64,000 bases of DNA, from the NCBI RefSeq assembly GCF_004353845.1, contig NZ_CP037864.1, positions 2,852,001-2,916,000 on the forward strand, given 5' to 3'. The notes below the pieces were generated by a model that ran no database searches, was not told where the DNA came from, and was given only the letters and a program-made list of their open reading frames with translations. The position numbers were made by a program, and so were the translations under genes. This DNA comes from Citrobacter arsenatis. Lineage in GTDB: Bacteria > Pseudomonadota > Gammaproteobacteria > Enterobacterales > Enterobacteriaceae. Below are positions 27,841 to 35,887 of the stretch, in pieces. The number at the start of each line of letters is the position of its first letter. Position 1 is the stretch's first letter.

Positions 27841-28464
27841 ATGACCCTGCCTGATTTTCGCCTGATTCGCCTGCTGCCCCTTGCGGCCCTGGTTCTTAGT
27901 GCCTGTACGCTCAACGCGCCGAAAGGCCCCGGCAAAAGCCCCGACTCGCCGCAGTGGCGCCAGCACCAGCAGGAAGTACGCGCCCTGAACCAATATCAGA
28001 CGCGTGGTGCGTTTGCCTATATTTCCGAACAACAAAAAGTGTATGCCCGCTTTTTCTGGCAGCAAACCGGGCAGGATCGCTATCGCCTCCTGCTGACTAA
28101 CCCGCTGGGCAGCACTGAACTGGAACTCAATGCGCAACCAGGCAACGTCGAACTTGTCGATAACAAAGGCAAACACTACACCGCCGACGACGCCGAGGAG
28201 ATGATTGGTAAACTGACCGGCATGCCTATTCCTTTGAACAGCCTGCGCCAGTGGATCCTTGGTCTGCCGGGAGACGCCACCGATTACAAACTCGACGACC
28301 AATATCGTCTGAGTGAAGTGAACTACAGCAAAGATGGTAAAAACTGGAAAGTGGTTTATAGCGCCTACGACAGCAAAACGCAGCCCGCAATGCCGGCCAA
28401 CATGGAACTGTCCGACGGCTCCCAGCGTATTAAGCTGAAAATGGATAACTGGATCGTGAAATGA
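27841..28464 (+). CDS. lolB: Outer-membrane lipoprotein localisation protein LolB
   Basis: Outer-membrane lipoprotein that receives lipoproteins from the LolA chaperone and inserts them in the outer membrane. The start MTLPDFRLIR gives 207 residues, the E. coli length; an upstream in-frame ATG at 27775 would add 22 residues ahead of the signal peptide and is rejected. The lipobox LVLSAC ends at C22, and the mature part has the conserved half-barrel with KVYARFFWQQ and NPLGSTELEL. Its stop overlaps the ispE start by four bases. Confidence 0.97.
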   Translation: MTLPDFRLIRLLPLAALVLSACTLNAPKGPGKSPDSPQWRQHQQEVRALNQYQTRGAFAYISEQQKVYARFFWQQTGQDRYRLLLTNPLGSTELELNAQPGNVELVDNKGKHYTADDAEEMIGKLTGMPIPLNSLRQWILGLPGDATDYKLDDQYRLSEVNYSKDGKNWKVVYSAYDSKTQPAMPANMELSDGSQRIKLKMDNWIVK

Positions 28465-29312
28465 TGACCCATTGGCCCTCTCCGGCAAAACTGAATCTGT
28501 TTTTATACATCACCGGGCAGCGTGCGGACGGTTACCACACGCTGCAGACGCTATTTCAGTTTCTGGATTATGGCGACACGATAGATATCGCGCTGCGTAG
28601 CGACGGCGAAATTCGCCTGTTAACCCCGGTGGAAGGCGTTACGCATGAAGATAACCTGATTGTCCGTGCGGCACGTTTGCTGATGAAGGCGGCATCTGAA
28701 AGCAATCGCCTTCCTAAAGGGAGCGGCGCCGACATCAGTATCGACAAACGCCTGCCGATGGGCGGCGGTCTTGGCGGAGGTTCGTCTAATGCGGCGACCG
28801 TTCTGGTGGCGCTGAATCATCTCTGGCAATGCGGACTTTCGGTTGATGAACTGGCGGCACTCGGCTTAACGCTGGGGGCGGACGTTCCCGTGTTCGTTCG
28901 CGGCCATTCAGCCTTTGCCGAAGGGGTTGGCGAAATTCTGACGCCGGTCGAGCCAGAGGAAAAATGGTATCTGGTCGCACATCCGGGAGTCAGTATTCCG
29001 ACGCCGGTGATTTTTAAAGATCCCGACCTCCCGCGTAACACGCCAAAAAGGTCAATAAAAACGTTACTAAAATGTGAATTCGGCAATGATTGCGAGGTTA
29101 TCGCAAGAAAACGTTTTCGCGAGGTTGATGCGGCGCTTTCCTGGCTGTTAGAATACGCGCCGTCGCGCCTGACAGGTACAGGGGCTTGTGTCTTTGCTGA
29201 ATTTGACACTGAGTCTCGTGCTCGCCAGGTGCTTGAGCAAGCCCCGGAATGGCTCAAAGGCTTTGTGGCGAAAGGTGTCAACCTCTCCCCATTGCACAGA
29301 GCGTTACTCTAA
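28461..29312 (+). CDS. ispE: 4-diphosphocytidyl-2-C-methyl-D-erythritol kinase
   Basis: GHMP-family kinase of the MEP isoprenoid pathway. It has 283 residues. The ATP loop PMGGGLGGGSSNAA (about residues 94-107) and the N-terminal PAKLNLFLYITGQRADGYH are intact. The coding sequence also carries a PurR-type operator (29105-29120) that belongs to the downstream prs gene. It is co-transcribed with lolB. Confidence 0.98.
   Translation: MMTHWPSPAKLNLFLYITGQRADGYHTLQTLFQFLDYGDTIDIALRSDGEIRLLTPVEGVTHEDNLIVRAARLLMKAASESNRLPKGSGADISIDKRLPMGGGLGGGSSNAATVLVALNHLWQCGLSVDELAALGLTLGADVPVFVRGHSAFAEGVGEILTPVEPEEKWYLVAHPGVSIPTPVIFKDPDLPRNTPKRSIKTLLKCEFGNDCEVIARKRFREVDAALSWLLEYAPSRLTGTGACVFAEFDTESRARQVLEQAPEWLKGFVAKGVNLSPLHRALL
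29105..29120 (+). promoter_or_regulatory. PurR operator within ispE
   Basis: AAGAAAACGTTTTCGC matches the PurR consensus ACGCAAACGTTTTCGT at 12 positions with the CG centre intact. E. coli prs is controlled by PurR from a promoter inside or just after ispE, which fits this position. Confidence 0.72.
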
Positions 29313-29340
29313 ATCATTCGAATTTCAGGAAGATGGCGAG

Positions 29341-29421
29341 ATGACGAATCGCCAGGAGCATACAAAAGTATGTGACTGGTGTGAGGAATTGATGCCAGCG
29401 CACATGAAACGCGAAAGATAA
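29341..29421 (+). CDS. Possible 26-residue CxxC protein in the prs leader
   Basis: A short frame beginning ATGACGAATCGCCAG with a Shine-Dalgarno-like AGGAAG about ten bases upstream encodes 26 residues that include VCDWCEEL, a zinc-ribbon-like C-x-x-C pair. It lies in the long untranslated leader between ispE and prs. It is not recognised as a named gene. It could be a leader peptide, a small zinc protein or chance. Confidence 0.35.
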   Translation: MTNRQEHTKVCDWCEELMPAHMKRER

Positions 29422-29578
29422 CGAGTAAACCGGGCAAGCTGAGTTGCGGTGACAACGTCACCCTGTTCCAGACGTTGCATCGCGCTCTTTAATACACCGC
29501 ATGGAGAGGATACTGCCTGGCCCGCACAGTTTTCGGCAGATTCTTTCCACCAATGGACGCATGCCTGAGGTTCTTCTC

Positions 29579-30526
29579 GTGCCTGATATGAAGCTTTTTG
29601 CTGGTAACGCCACCCCGGAACTAGCACAACGTATTGCCAACCGCCTGTACACTTCACTCGGCGACGCCGCTGTAGGTCGCTTTAGCGACGGCGAAGTCAG
29701 CGTACAAATTAATGAAAATGTACGCGGTGGTGATATTTTCATCATCCAGTCCACTTGTGCCCCTACTAACGACAACCTGATGGAATTGGTCGTTATGGTT
29801 GATGCGCTGCGCCGTGCTTCCGCAGGCCGTATCACCGCCGTTATTCCTTACTTCGGCTATGCACGTCAGGATCGTCGCGTACGTTCCGCTCGTGTACCGA
29901 TTACCGCTAAAGTCGTCGCTGACTTCCTGTCCAGCGTTGGCGTTGACCGCGTCCTCACCGTTGACCTGCATGCTGAACAGATCCAGGGCTTCTTCGACGT
30001 ACCGGTTGATAACGTATTCGGTAGCCCGATCCTGTTAGAAGACATGCTGCAGCTGAACCTGGACAACCCGATTGTGGTTTCTCCGGATATCGGTGGCGTC
30101 GTGCGTGCCCGCGCTATCGCTAAACTGCTGAACGATACCGATATGGCTATCATCGACAAACGTCGCCCGCGTGCGAACGTTTCTCAGGTGATGCACATTA
30201 TTGGTGACGTTGCAGGTCGTGACTGCGTGCTGGTTGATGACATGATCGATACCGGCGGTACGCTGTGTAAAGCAGCAGAAGCACTGAAAGAACGTGGTGC
30301 AAAACGCGTATTTGCTTACGCAACCCACCCGATCTTCTCAGGTAATGCGGCAAACAACCTGCGCAACTCAGTGATTGATGAAGTTGTTGTCTGTGACACC
30401 ATTCCACTGACTGACGAAATCAAAGCACTGCCAAACGTGCGTACATTGACCCTGTCGGGTATGCTGGCCGAAGCGATTCGTCGTATCAGCAACGAAGAAT
30501 CCATCTCTGCCATGTTCGAGCATTAA
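29579..30526 (+). CDS. prs: Ribose-phosphate pyrophosphokinase
   Basis: Makes phosphoribosyl pyrophosphate from ribose-5-phosphate and ATP for nucleotide, histidine and NAD synthesis. The GTG start at 29579 (reads PDMKLFAGNATPEL) gives 315 residues, the E. coli length; TGAGG lies upstream and the longer frame from 29501 is not conserved. The active-site flexible loop YARQDRRVRSARVPI (about 95-109) and the PRPP-binding VDDMIDTGGTL (about 219-229) are present. A 266-base leader separates it from ispE, and it has its own terminator. Confidence 0.98.
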   Translation: MPDMKLFAGNATPELAQRIANRLYTSLGDAAVGRFSDGEVSVQINENVRGGDIFIIQSTCAPTNDNLMELVVMVDALRRASAGRITAVIPYFGYARQDRRVRSARVPITAKVVADFLSSVGVDRVLTVDLHAEQIQGFFDVPVDNVFGSPILLEDMLQLNLDNPIVVSPDIGGVVRARAIAKLLNDTDMAIIDKRRPRANVSQVMHIIGDVAGRDCVLVDDMIDTGGTLCKAAEALKERGAKRVFAYATHPIFSGNAANNLRNSVIDEVVVCDTIPLTDEIKALPNVRTLTLSGMLAEAIRRISNEESISAMFEH

Positions 30527-30540
30527 TCGAGCCCGGCTCA

Positions 30541-30567
30541 AAAACCCGCTGCGGCGGGTTTTTTTAT
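30541..30567 (+). terminator. prs terminator
   Basis: AAAACCCGCTGCGGCGGGTTTTTTT: a CCCGC/GCGGG stem with T tract, 15 bases after the prs stop. Confidence 0.93.
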
Positions 30568-30650
30568 CCTTTTTATTTATTTGTATGATTTATGCCAACT
30601 TCAACTATCATTTTTTAGATAGATGATGCGCTCATGGATGAAACATTATT

Positions 30651-32333
30651 GTGAACAAATTATTTTCCTCACATGTGATGCCTTTCCGCGCCCTCATCGA
30701 CGCTTGTTGGAAAGAAAAATATACCGCTTCTCGCTTTACCCGTGACCTGATCGCCGGGATTACCGTTGGGATCATTGCTATTCCGCTGGCGATGGCCCTG
30801 GCAATAGGCAGTGGCGTTGCGCCGCAGTACGGCCTGTATACCTCAGCCGTTGCTGGGATTGTTATTGCCCTTACCGGGGGGTCGCGCTTTAGCGTATCTG
30901 GCCCAACCGCCGCCTTCGTGGTGATTCTGTATCCGGTGTCGCAACAGTTTGGGCTGGCAGGCCTGCTGGTTGCCACGCTGATGTCCGGGATATTCCTGAT
31001 CCTTTTCGGCCTCGCCCGTTTTGGCCGCCTGATCGAATATATCCCGGTGTCCGTTACGCTAGGTTTTACATCGGGTATCGGTATCACCATCGGTACCATG
31101 CAGATTAAAGATTTTCTCGGCCTGCAAATGGCCCATGTGCCAGAGCACTATTTACAGAAAGTTGGTGCACTGTTTATGGCCCTGCCGACCATCAACGTTG
31201 GTGATGCCGCGATTGGCGTGGTGACGCTGGGGATCCTGATTTTCTGGCCGCGTCTGGGGATCCGACTGCCGGGCCACCTCCCTGCACTGCTGGCAGGCTG
31301 CGCGGTAATGGGGATCGTGAACCTCACCGGCGGGCATGTCGCCACCATCGGTTCTCAGTTCCACTACATTCTGGCTGACGGCTCACAGGGCAATGGTATC
31401 CCACAGCTGCTGCCGCAACTGGTATTACCGTGGAATATGCCGGAGTCAAATTTTACCCTGAGCTGGAGTTCATTACAGGCGCTGTTACCGGCAGCCTTCT
31501 CAATGGCGATGCTCGGGGCGATCGAATCTCTGCTGTGCGCCGTCGTACTCGATGGGATGACCGGCACCAAACATAAAGCTAACAGCGAGCTGATTGGTCA
31601 GGGACTGGGTAACATCGTCGCGCCATTCTTCGGTGGTATCACCGCCACGGCGGCAATTGCCCGTTCTGCGGCAAACGTCCGCGCCGGGGCGACCTCGCCA
31701 ATTTCTGCGGTTATTCACGCGATTCTGGTGATCCTTGCCCTGTTGGTGCTTGCACCATTGCTTTCCTGGTTACCGCTTTCCGCCATGGCCGCCCTGCTGC
31801 TGATGGTGGCATGGAACATGAGTGAAGCGCATAAAGTGGTGGATCTGCTGCGTCATGCGCCGAAAGACGACATCATCGTCATGCTGATGTGTATGTCGCT
31901 GACGGTGCTGTTCGACATGGTTATCGCCATCAGCGTCGGTATCGTTCTCGCCTCTTTGCTGTTTATGCGTCGTATTGCGCGCATGACGCGTCTGGCGCCG
32001 GTCAACGTAGACGTGCCGGACGATGTGCTGGTGTTGCGCGTCATTGGCCCATTGTTCTTTGCCGCTGCGGAAGGATTATTTACCGATCTCGAATCGCGTA
32101 TTGCCGGCAAACGCATTGTGGTCCTGAAGTGGGACGCGGTCCCGGTACTGGATGCCGGTGGTCTGGATGCTTTCCAGCGTTTTGTAAAACGGCTGCCGGA
32201 AGGTTGTGAATTACGTATCAGTAATCTGGAGTTCCAGCCGCTACGTACCATGGCGCGCGCAGGCATTCAGCCAATTGCCGGACGTCTGACATTCTTCCCG
32301 AATAAAGACGCCGCGCTGGCGGACATCATCTAA
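30651..32333 (+). CDS. dauA: C4-dicarboxylic acid transporter DauA (SLC26/SulP)
   Basis: Inner-membrane transporter of succinate and other C4-dicarboxylates at acidic pH, formerly ychM. It has 560 residues starting at GTG (NKLFSSHVMPFRALIDACWK). There are ten or more hydrophobic helices to about residue 430, including SulP signatures PQYGLYTSAVAG and GGSRFSVSGPTAA, then a C-terminal STAS domain (about 440-545). Its sequence follows E. coli YchM nearly throughout. A terminator follows. Confidence 0.95.
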   Translation: MNKLFSSHVMPFRALIDACWKEKYTASRFTRDLIAGITVGIIAIPLAMALAIGSGVAPQYGLYTSAVAGIVIALTGGSRFSVSGPTAAFVVILYPVSQQFGLAGLLVATLMSGIFLILFGLARFGRLIEYIPVSVTLGFTSGIGITIGTMQIKDFLGLQMAHVPEHYLQKVGALFMALPTINVGDAAIGVVTLGILIFWPRLGIRLPGHLPALLAGCAVMGIVNLTGGHVATIGSQFHYILADGSQGNGIPQLLPQLVLPWNMPESNFTLSWSSLQALLPAAFSMAMLGAIESLLCAVVLDGMTGTKHKANSELIGQGLGNIVAPFFGGITATAAIARSAANVRAGATSPISAVIHAILVILALLVLAPLLSWLPLSAMAALLLMVAWNMSEAHKVVDLLRHAPKDDIIVMLMCMSLTVLFDMVIAISVGIVLASLLFMRRIARMTRLAPVNVDVPDDVLVLRVIGPLFFAAAEGLFTDLESRIAGKRIVVLKWDAVPVLDAGGLDAFQRFVKRLPEGCELRISNLEFQPLRTMARAGIQPIAGRLTFFPNKDAALADII

Positions 32334-32362
32334 CCGTAGCCCGACCCGTTACAGATTACAGG

Positions 32363-32400
32363 CAAAAAAAATGGCTCCCGCGTGTGGGAGCCATTTTTAT
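32363..32400. terminator. Bidirectional terminator dauA / ddc
   Basis: ATGGCTCCCGCGTGTGGGAGCCAT (32371-32394) with A tract before and T tract after serves the convergent dauA and ddc genes. Confidence 0.92.
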
Positions 32401-32414
32401 AACAAGCTTATTGC

Positions 32415-33887
32415 TTACGCTTTCAGCAATTGCTCAGCCGTTGCCTTCACGCTCGCCAGCAGAACTTTGACATCCTCCAGGCACACGGTAGGGTTTAGCA
32501 GCGTCAGCTTCAGGCAGGTGACGCCATCTGCTTCGGTCACGCCGACGTTGGCGCTACCGGAAGCCAGCAGAACGTCACCAATACGCTGGTTCAGCAGCGC
32601 AACGAAGGCCATGTCGTCACTTTGCGGGCGGAAGCGGAACAGCACGCTTGCCAGCTGCGGCTCCATCACCAGTTCCAGATGCGGCTGGGTTTTGACAAAC
32701 TCAGCAACATCCCGCGCCAGCGTTACGCCGTTATCAATGATTTCGGCATACTGCTTTTTGCCCAGCGCTTCGAGGCCCATCCACAGCTTCAGCGCATCGA
32801 AACGACGCGTGGTCTGCAGCGACTTCGACACCAGGTTTGGCACGCCAGCCTCTTCATCGAAATCAGAGTTCAGGTAGGCCGCCTGATAACGCATCAGCTC
32901 ATAGTGACGTGCGTCTTTTAACAGAAACGCACCGCAGCTGATGGTCTGGAAGAACTGCTTGTGGAAATCCAGAGTCACGGAATCCGCCAGCTCAAGACCA
33001 TTCAGGAAGTCACGGTACTTCTCAGAAAGCAGTAACGCCCCGCCCCATGCCGCATCCACGTGCATCCAGATCTGGTGTTCTGCTGCCAGCGCCGCAATGT
33101 CCGCTAACGGATCGATTGCACCCGCATCGGTAGTACCGGCAGTCGCCACAATCGCCATAACCTGCTCGCCGTTGGCTTTCGCCTGAGCCAGCTTATCTTT
33201 CAGGTCAGCCAGATCCATACGTGAAAACGCATCGGTCTTCACCTGGGTGACGGAGCGGTAGCCCAGCCCCATCAGCGCCATATTCTTCTGCACAGAGAAG
33301 TGCGCGCTTTCAGAGCAGAACACTTTGATTTTGCTCAGATCGCCGGTCAGACCATCCTGCTGAATGGAATGCCCCTGGCGAGCGAAGAAAGCATCACGCG
33401 CCAGCATCAGGCCCATCAGGTTACTCTGGGTGCCACCGCTGGTGAATACGCCCGCGTCGCCAGCCGCATAGCCTACCTGTTCACGCAGCCATTCGATCAG
33501 CTTGATCTCAATGATGGTAGCCGACGGGCTCTGGTCCCAGGAGTCCATACTCTGGTTGGTGGCGTTGATCAGCACTTCCGCCGCCTGGCTAATCACCAGG
33601 CTTGGGCAGTGCAGATGCGCCACGCACTGCGCATGGTGAACCAACAGGCTGTCTTTCAGAAAGTATTCAACCGCACGCTCAATAGCGGCCTGGTTGCCCA
33701 GGCCCTGAGACGTAAAATTCAGGTTGATACGTTCACGCAGTTGCTCAACGGTTTTACCCTGATACATCTCAGGCTGCTTCAACCATTCAACGACCGCTTG
33801 CGTACTCTGCTCGATAGCGTCCTGATAGGCGGCGATACTTTGCGCCGAGCCGGACAGAATCGGGTTTACGTCTGACATTCGATCCAA
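32415..33887 (-). CDS. ddc: L-2,4-diaminobutyrate decarboxylase
   Basis: PLP-dependent group II decarboxylase that converts 2,4-diaminobutyrate to 1,3-diaminopropane. It has 490 residues. Visible are the PLP-binding HVDAAWGG (about 283-290), the Schiff-base lysine in TLDFHKQFFQ (about 312-321) and SGGTQSNLMGLMLAR near residue 150. It follows dat after six bases on the same strand. The pair is the dat-ddc module first described in Acinetobacter and known in Enterobacter. E. coli K-12 lacks it at this locus. Confidence 0.93.
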   Translation of the reverse strand: MDRMSDVNPILSGSAQSIAAYQDAIEQSTQAVVEWLKQPEMYQGKTVEQLRERINLNFTSQGLGNQAAIERAVEYFLKDSLLVHHAQCVAHLHCPSLVISQAAEVLINATNQSMDSWDQSPSATIIEIKLIEWLREQVGYAAGDAGVFTSGGTQSNLMGLMLARDAFFARQGHSIQQDGLTGDLSKIKVFCSESAHFSVQKNMALMGLGYRSVTQVKTDAFSRMDLADLKDKLAQAKANGEQVMAIVATAGTTDAGAIDPLADIAALAAEHQIWMHVDAAWGGALLLSEKYRDFLNGLELADSVTLDFHKQFFQTISCGAFLLKDARHYELMRYQAAYLNSDFDEEAGVPNLVSKSLQTTRRFDALKLWMGLEALGKKQYAEIIDNGVTLARDVAEFVKTQPHLELVMEPQLASVLFRFRPQSDDMAFVALLNQRIGDVLLASGSANVGVTEADGVTCLKLTLLNPTVCLEDVKVLLASVKATAEQLLKA

Positions 33888-33893
33888 CTCCGT

Positions 33894-35279
33894 TTAAACC
33901 GGCTTCACGCCAGCGCCCAGCAGGGCGTTTTCGAATTTATCGAGGAAAATTTCCAGCTCAGCGTTGGTGATAAGCAGAGACGGCAGCAAACGCAGGACGC
34001 AACCGTTGCGGCCACCACGCTCCAGAATCAGCCCGTTTTCGAAGCATTTTTTCTGCAGCAACGCGGACAGCTCGCCATCGGCTGGGTAGCAACCCATGTG
34101 ATCCTGCGCTTCATTCGGTTTTACGATTTCCAGACCGATCATCAGACCCAGACCACGCACCTGGCCGATAACCGGGTAGCGTTTCTGCAGGTCAGCCAGT
34201 TTGCCTTTCAGCCACTCGCCCTGGGCGGCAACTTTATCGGCAATCTTGTCGTCTTTGAGGATCTTCAGCGTTGTCAGACCGGTAGCCATCGCCAGTTGGT
34301 TGCCACGGAAGGTGCCGGTGTGGTGGCCCGGAGACCACGCATCGAACTGCTTTTTAATGCCCAGTACCGCCAGTGGCAGACCGCCGCCAACCGCTTTGGA
34401 CATCACGATGATATCTGGCTCAATACCGGCATGTTCGAAGGCGAACAGTTTACCGGTACGGGCGAAGCCAGCCTGAACTTCATCGATGATCAGCAGAATG
34501 CCGTGTTCCTGGGTCACTTTACGAATGCGCTGCAACCACTCAACCGGAGCCGGGTTCACACCGCCCTCACCCTGCACCGCTTCGAGGATCACAGCAGCCG
34601 GTTTACGAACGCCGCTCTCAACGTCGTTGATCAGGTTTTCGAAATAATAGGTCAATGCTTTAACGCCAGCCTCGCCGCCGATACCCAGCGGGCAACGGTA
34701 CTGGTGCGGATACGGCATAAACTGCACTTCCGCCATCATGTTGCTAACCGCTTCTTTCGGCGAAAGGTTGCCGGTCACGGACAGCGCGCCGTGGGTCATC
34801 CCGTGGTAGCCACCGGAGAAGCTGATGATGCTGGAACGGCCGGTGACTTTCTTCGCCAGCTTCAGCGCGGCTTCAACGGCATCGGCGCCGGACGGCCCGG
34901 TGAACTGCAGGCAATATTCTTTGCCCTGGCCCGGTAATAAAGAAAGTAAATAAGATGAGAATTCATCTTTTAACGGCGTGGTAAGGTCAAGCGTATGTAA
35001 CGGTAAGCCGCTTGTGATGACACTTTGAATGCTCTGCAGCACTTCAGGATGGTTATGACCAAGCGCCAGGGTTCCGGCACCTGCCAGGCAATCAAGATAT
35101 TGATTATTTTCTACGTCAGTAATCCAGACGCCCTGCGCTTTAGCAATCGCTAATGGCAGTTTACGTGGATAGCTGCGGACATTAGATTCAAACTCAGCCT
35201 GTCTTGCTAAAAAGGTATCATTGCTCTGTGGTAATGAATTAGCACTTAAAGTATCAATACGGACTTTATCCGTCATCAT
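33894..35279 (-). CDS. dat: Diaminobutyrate--2-oxoglutarate aminotransferase
   Basis: Class III PLP aminotransferase that forms 2,4-diaminobutyrate from aspartate 4-semialdehyde with glutamate as donor. It has 461 residues. Motifs include GPSGADAVEAALKLAKKVTG (about 128-147), the EVQAGFARTGKLFAFEH stretch and the PLP lysine in DIIVMSKAVGGGLP. It is first of the dat-ddc operon and divergent from the aspartokinase gene across 608 bases. Ectoine-type EctB is the closest alternative, but direct coupling to ddc favours Dat. Confidence 0.93.
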   Translation of the reverse strand: MMTDKVRIDTLSANSLPQSNDTFLARQAEFESNVRSYPRKLPLAIAKAQGVWITDVENNQYLDCLAGAGTLALGHNHPEVLQSIQSVITSGLPLHTLDLTTPLKDEFSSYLLSLLPGQGKEYCLQFTGPSGADAVEAALKLAKKVTGRSSIISFSGGYHGMTHGALSVTGNLSPKEAVSNMMAEVQFMPYPHQYRCPLGIGGEAGVKALTYYFENLINDVESGVRKPAAVILEAVQGEGGVNPAPVEWLQRIRKVTQEHGILLIIDEVQAGFARTGKLFAFEHAGIEPDIIVMSKAVGGGLPLAVLGIKKQFDAWSPGHHTGTFRGNQLAMATGLTTLKILKDDKIADKVAAQGEWLKGKLADLQKRYPVIGQVRGLGLMIGLEIVKPNEAQDHMGCYPADGELSALLQKKCFENGLILERGGRNGCVLRLLPSLLITNAELEIFLDKFENALLGAGVKPV

Positions 35280-35724
35280 ATCACTCCTACAACCAGGTGT
35301 AGATCAACGCCTGATTGAATAAATGGTTATAAGGATTACCTGTAAAAAAGCGCGGCTAATATATGTTGTTTTAGCTTAGGACTCAATCATTTATTTTTTG
35401 ATACTTAAAAATGGCACTTTTCCCTTAAAATTCAGAATGTAACAGCCACTCACCATTACTAAATCCTAAAGAAATATAGCTATTTAATTAACAATATCGT
35501 AGCCAATTGCAACGCAGACAATGTAATAAAAACCATGGGGTTTTCATGTTTTTATTAATTTTTTACACGTTTTTACCATTAATAATGCACGCAGTTTCTT
35601 GTTACGACATGATTTTCCACTTATTTATCGATAAATCGAATAAAAAAGTCGATCCCTAAATATAAATCACTTAGTATGGCGCGCTTATTTGCAGGCTATG
35701 TAGATAAAATTAATGCGCAGCACC
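35280..35724. other. AT-rich intergenic region upstream of dat
   Basis: About 445 bases with no supported gene. The composition is markedly AT-rich, as in H-NS-bound regions. It must hold the dat promoter and the promoter of the divergent aspartokinase transcript. No operator could be assigned. Confidence 0.6.
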
Positions 35725-35868
35725 CGATAACGCGTACAGGCGACACACGTTATCGACAACAGGTATTCCCTGGGTTGTCAGCAGAAATGTTCGCGGGCGG
35801 ACATTTCGTAAGGTGAACGTCGTTCCCTTATGCCGAGAATGAAAATTTTCTAGCCATACTTTTATGGC
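35725..35868 (+). promoter_or_regulatory. Structured 5' leader of the aspartokinase gene
   Basis: Successive inverted repeats lie just ahead of the start codon at 35888. They are CGATAACG/CGTTATCG (35725-35755), GACAAC/GTTGTC (35755-35779), a strong ten-pair stem GAAATGTTCG/CGGACATTTC (35784-35807), AAGG-GAAC/GTTCCCTT (35810-35829) and GCCAT/ATGGC (35853-35868). E. coli lysC has a lysine riboswitch here, but the lysine-riboswitch core motifs were not recognised. Role inferred; it could be an attenuator or another regulatory RNA. Confidence 0.45.
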
Positions 35869-35887
35869 GCCCTGATATGAGATTGTT

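Noticed and set aside
33300..34937. Plus-strand frames of 191 and 279 codons across ddc and dat
   Set aside because: Antisense shadows of dat and ddc, with no independent support.
35725..35887. Lysine riboswitch before the aspartokinase gene
   Set aside because: The characteristic conserved core blocks of the lysine riboswitch were not found on the plus strand; only simple hairpins are visible. A covariance-model search would settle it.
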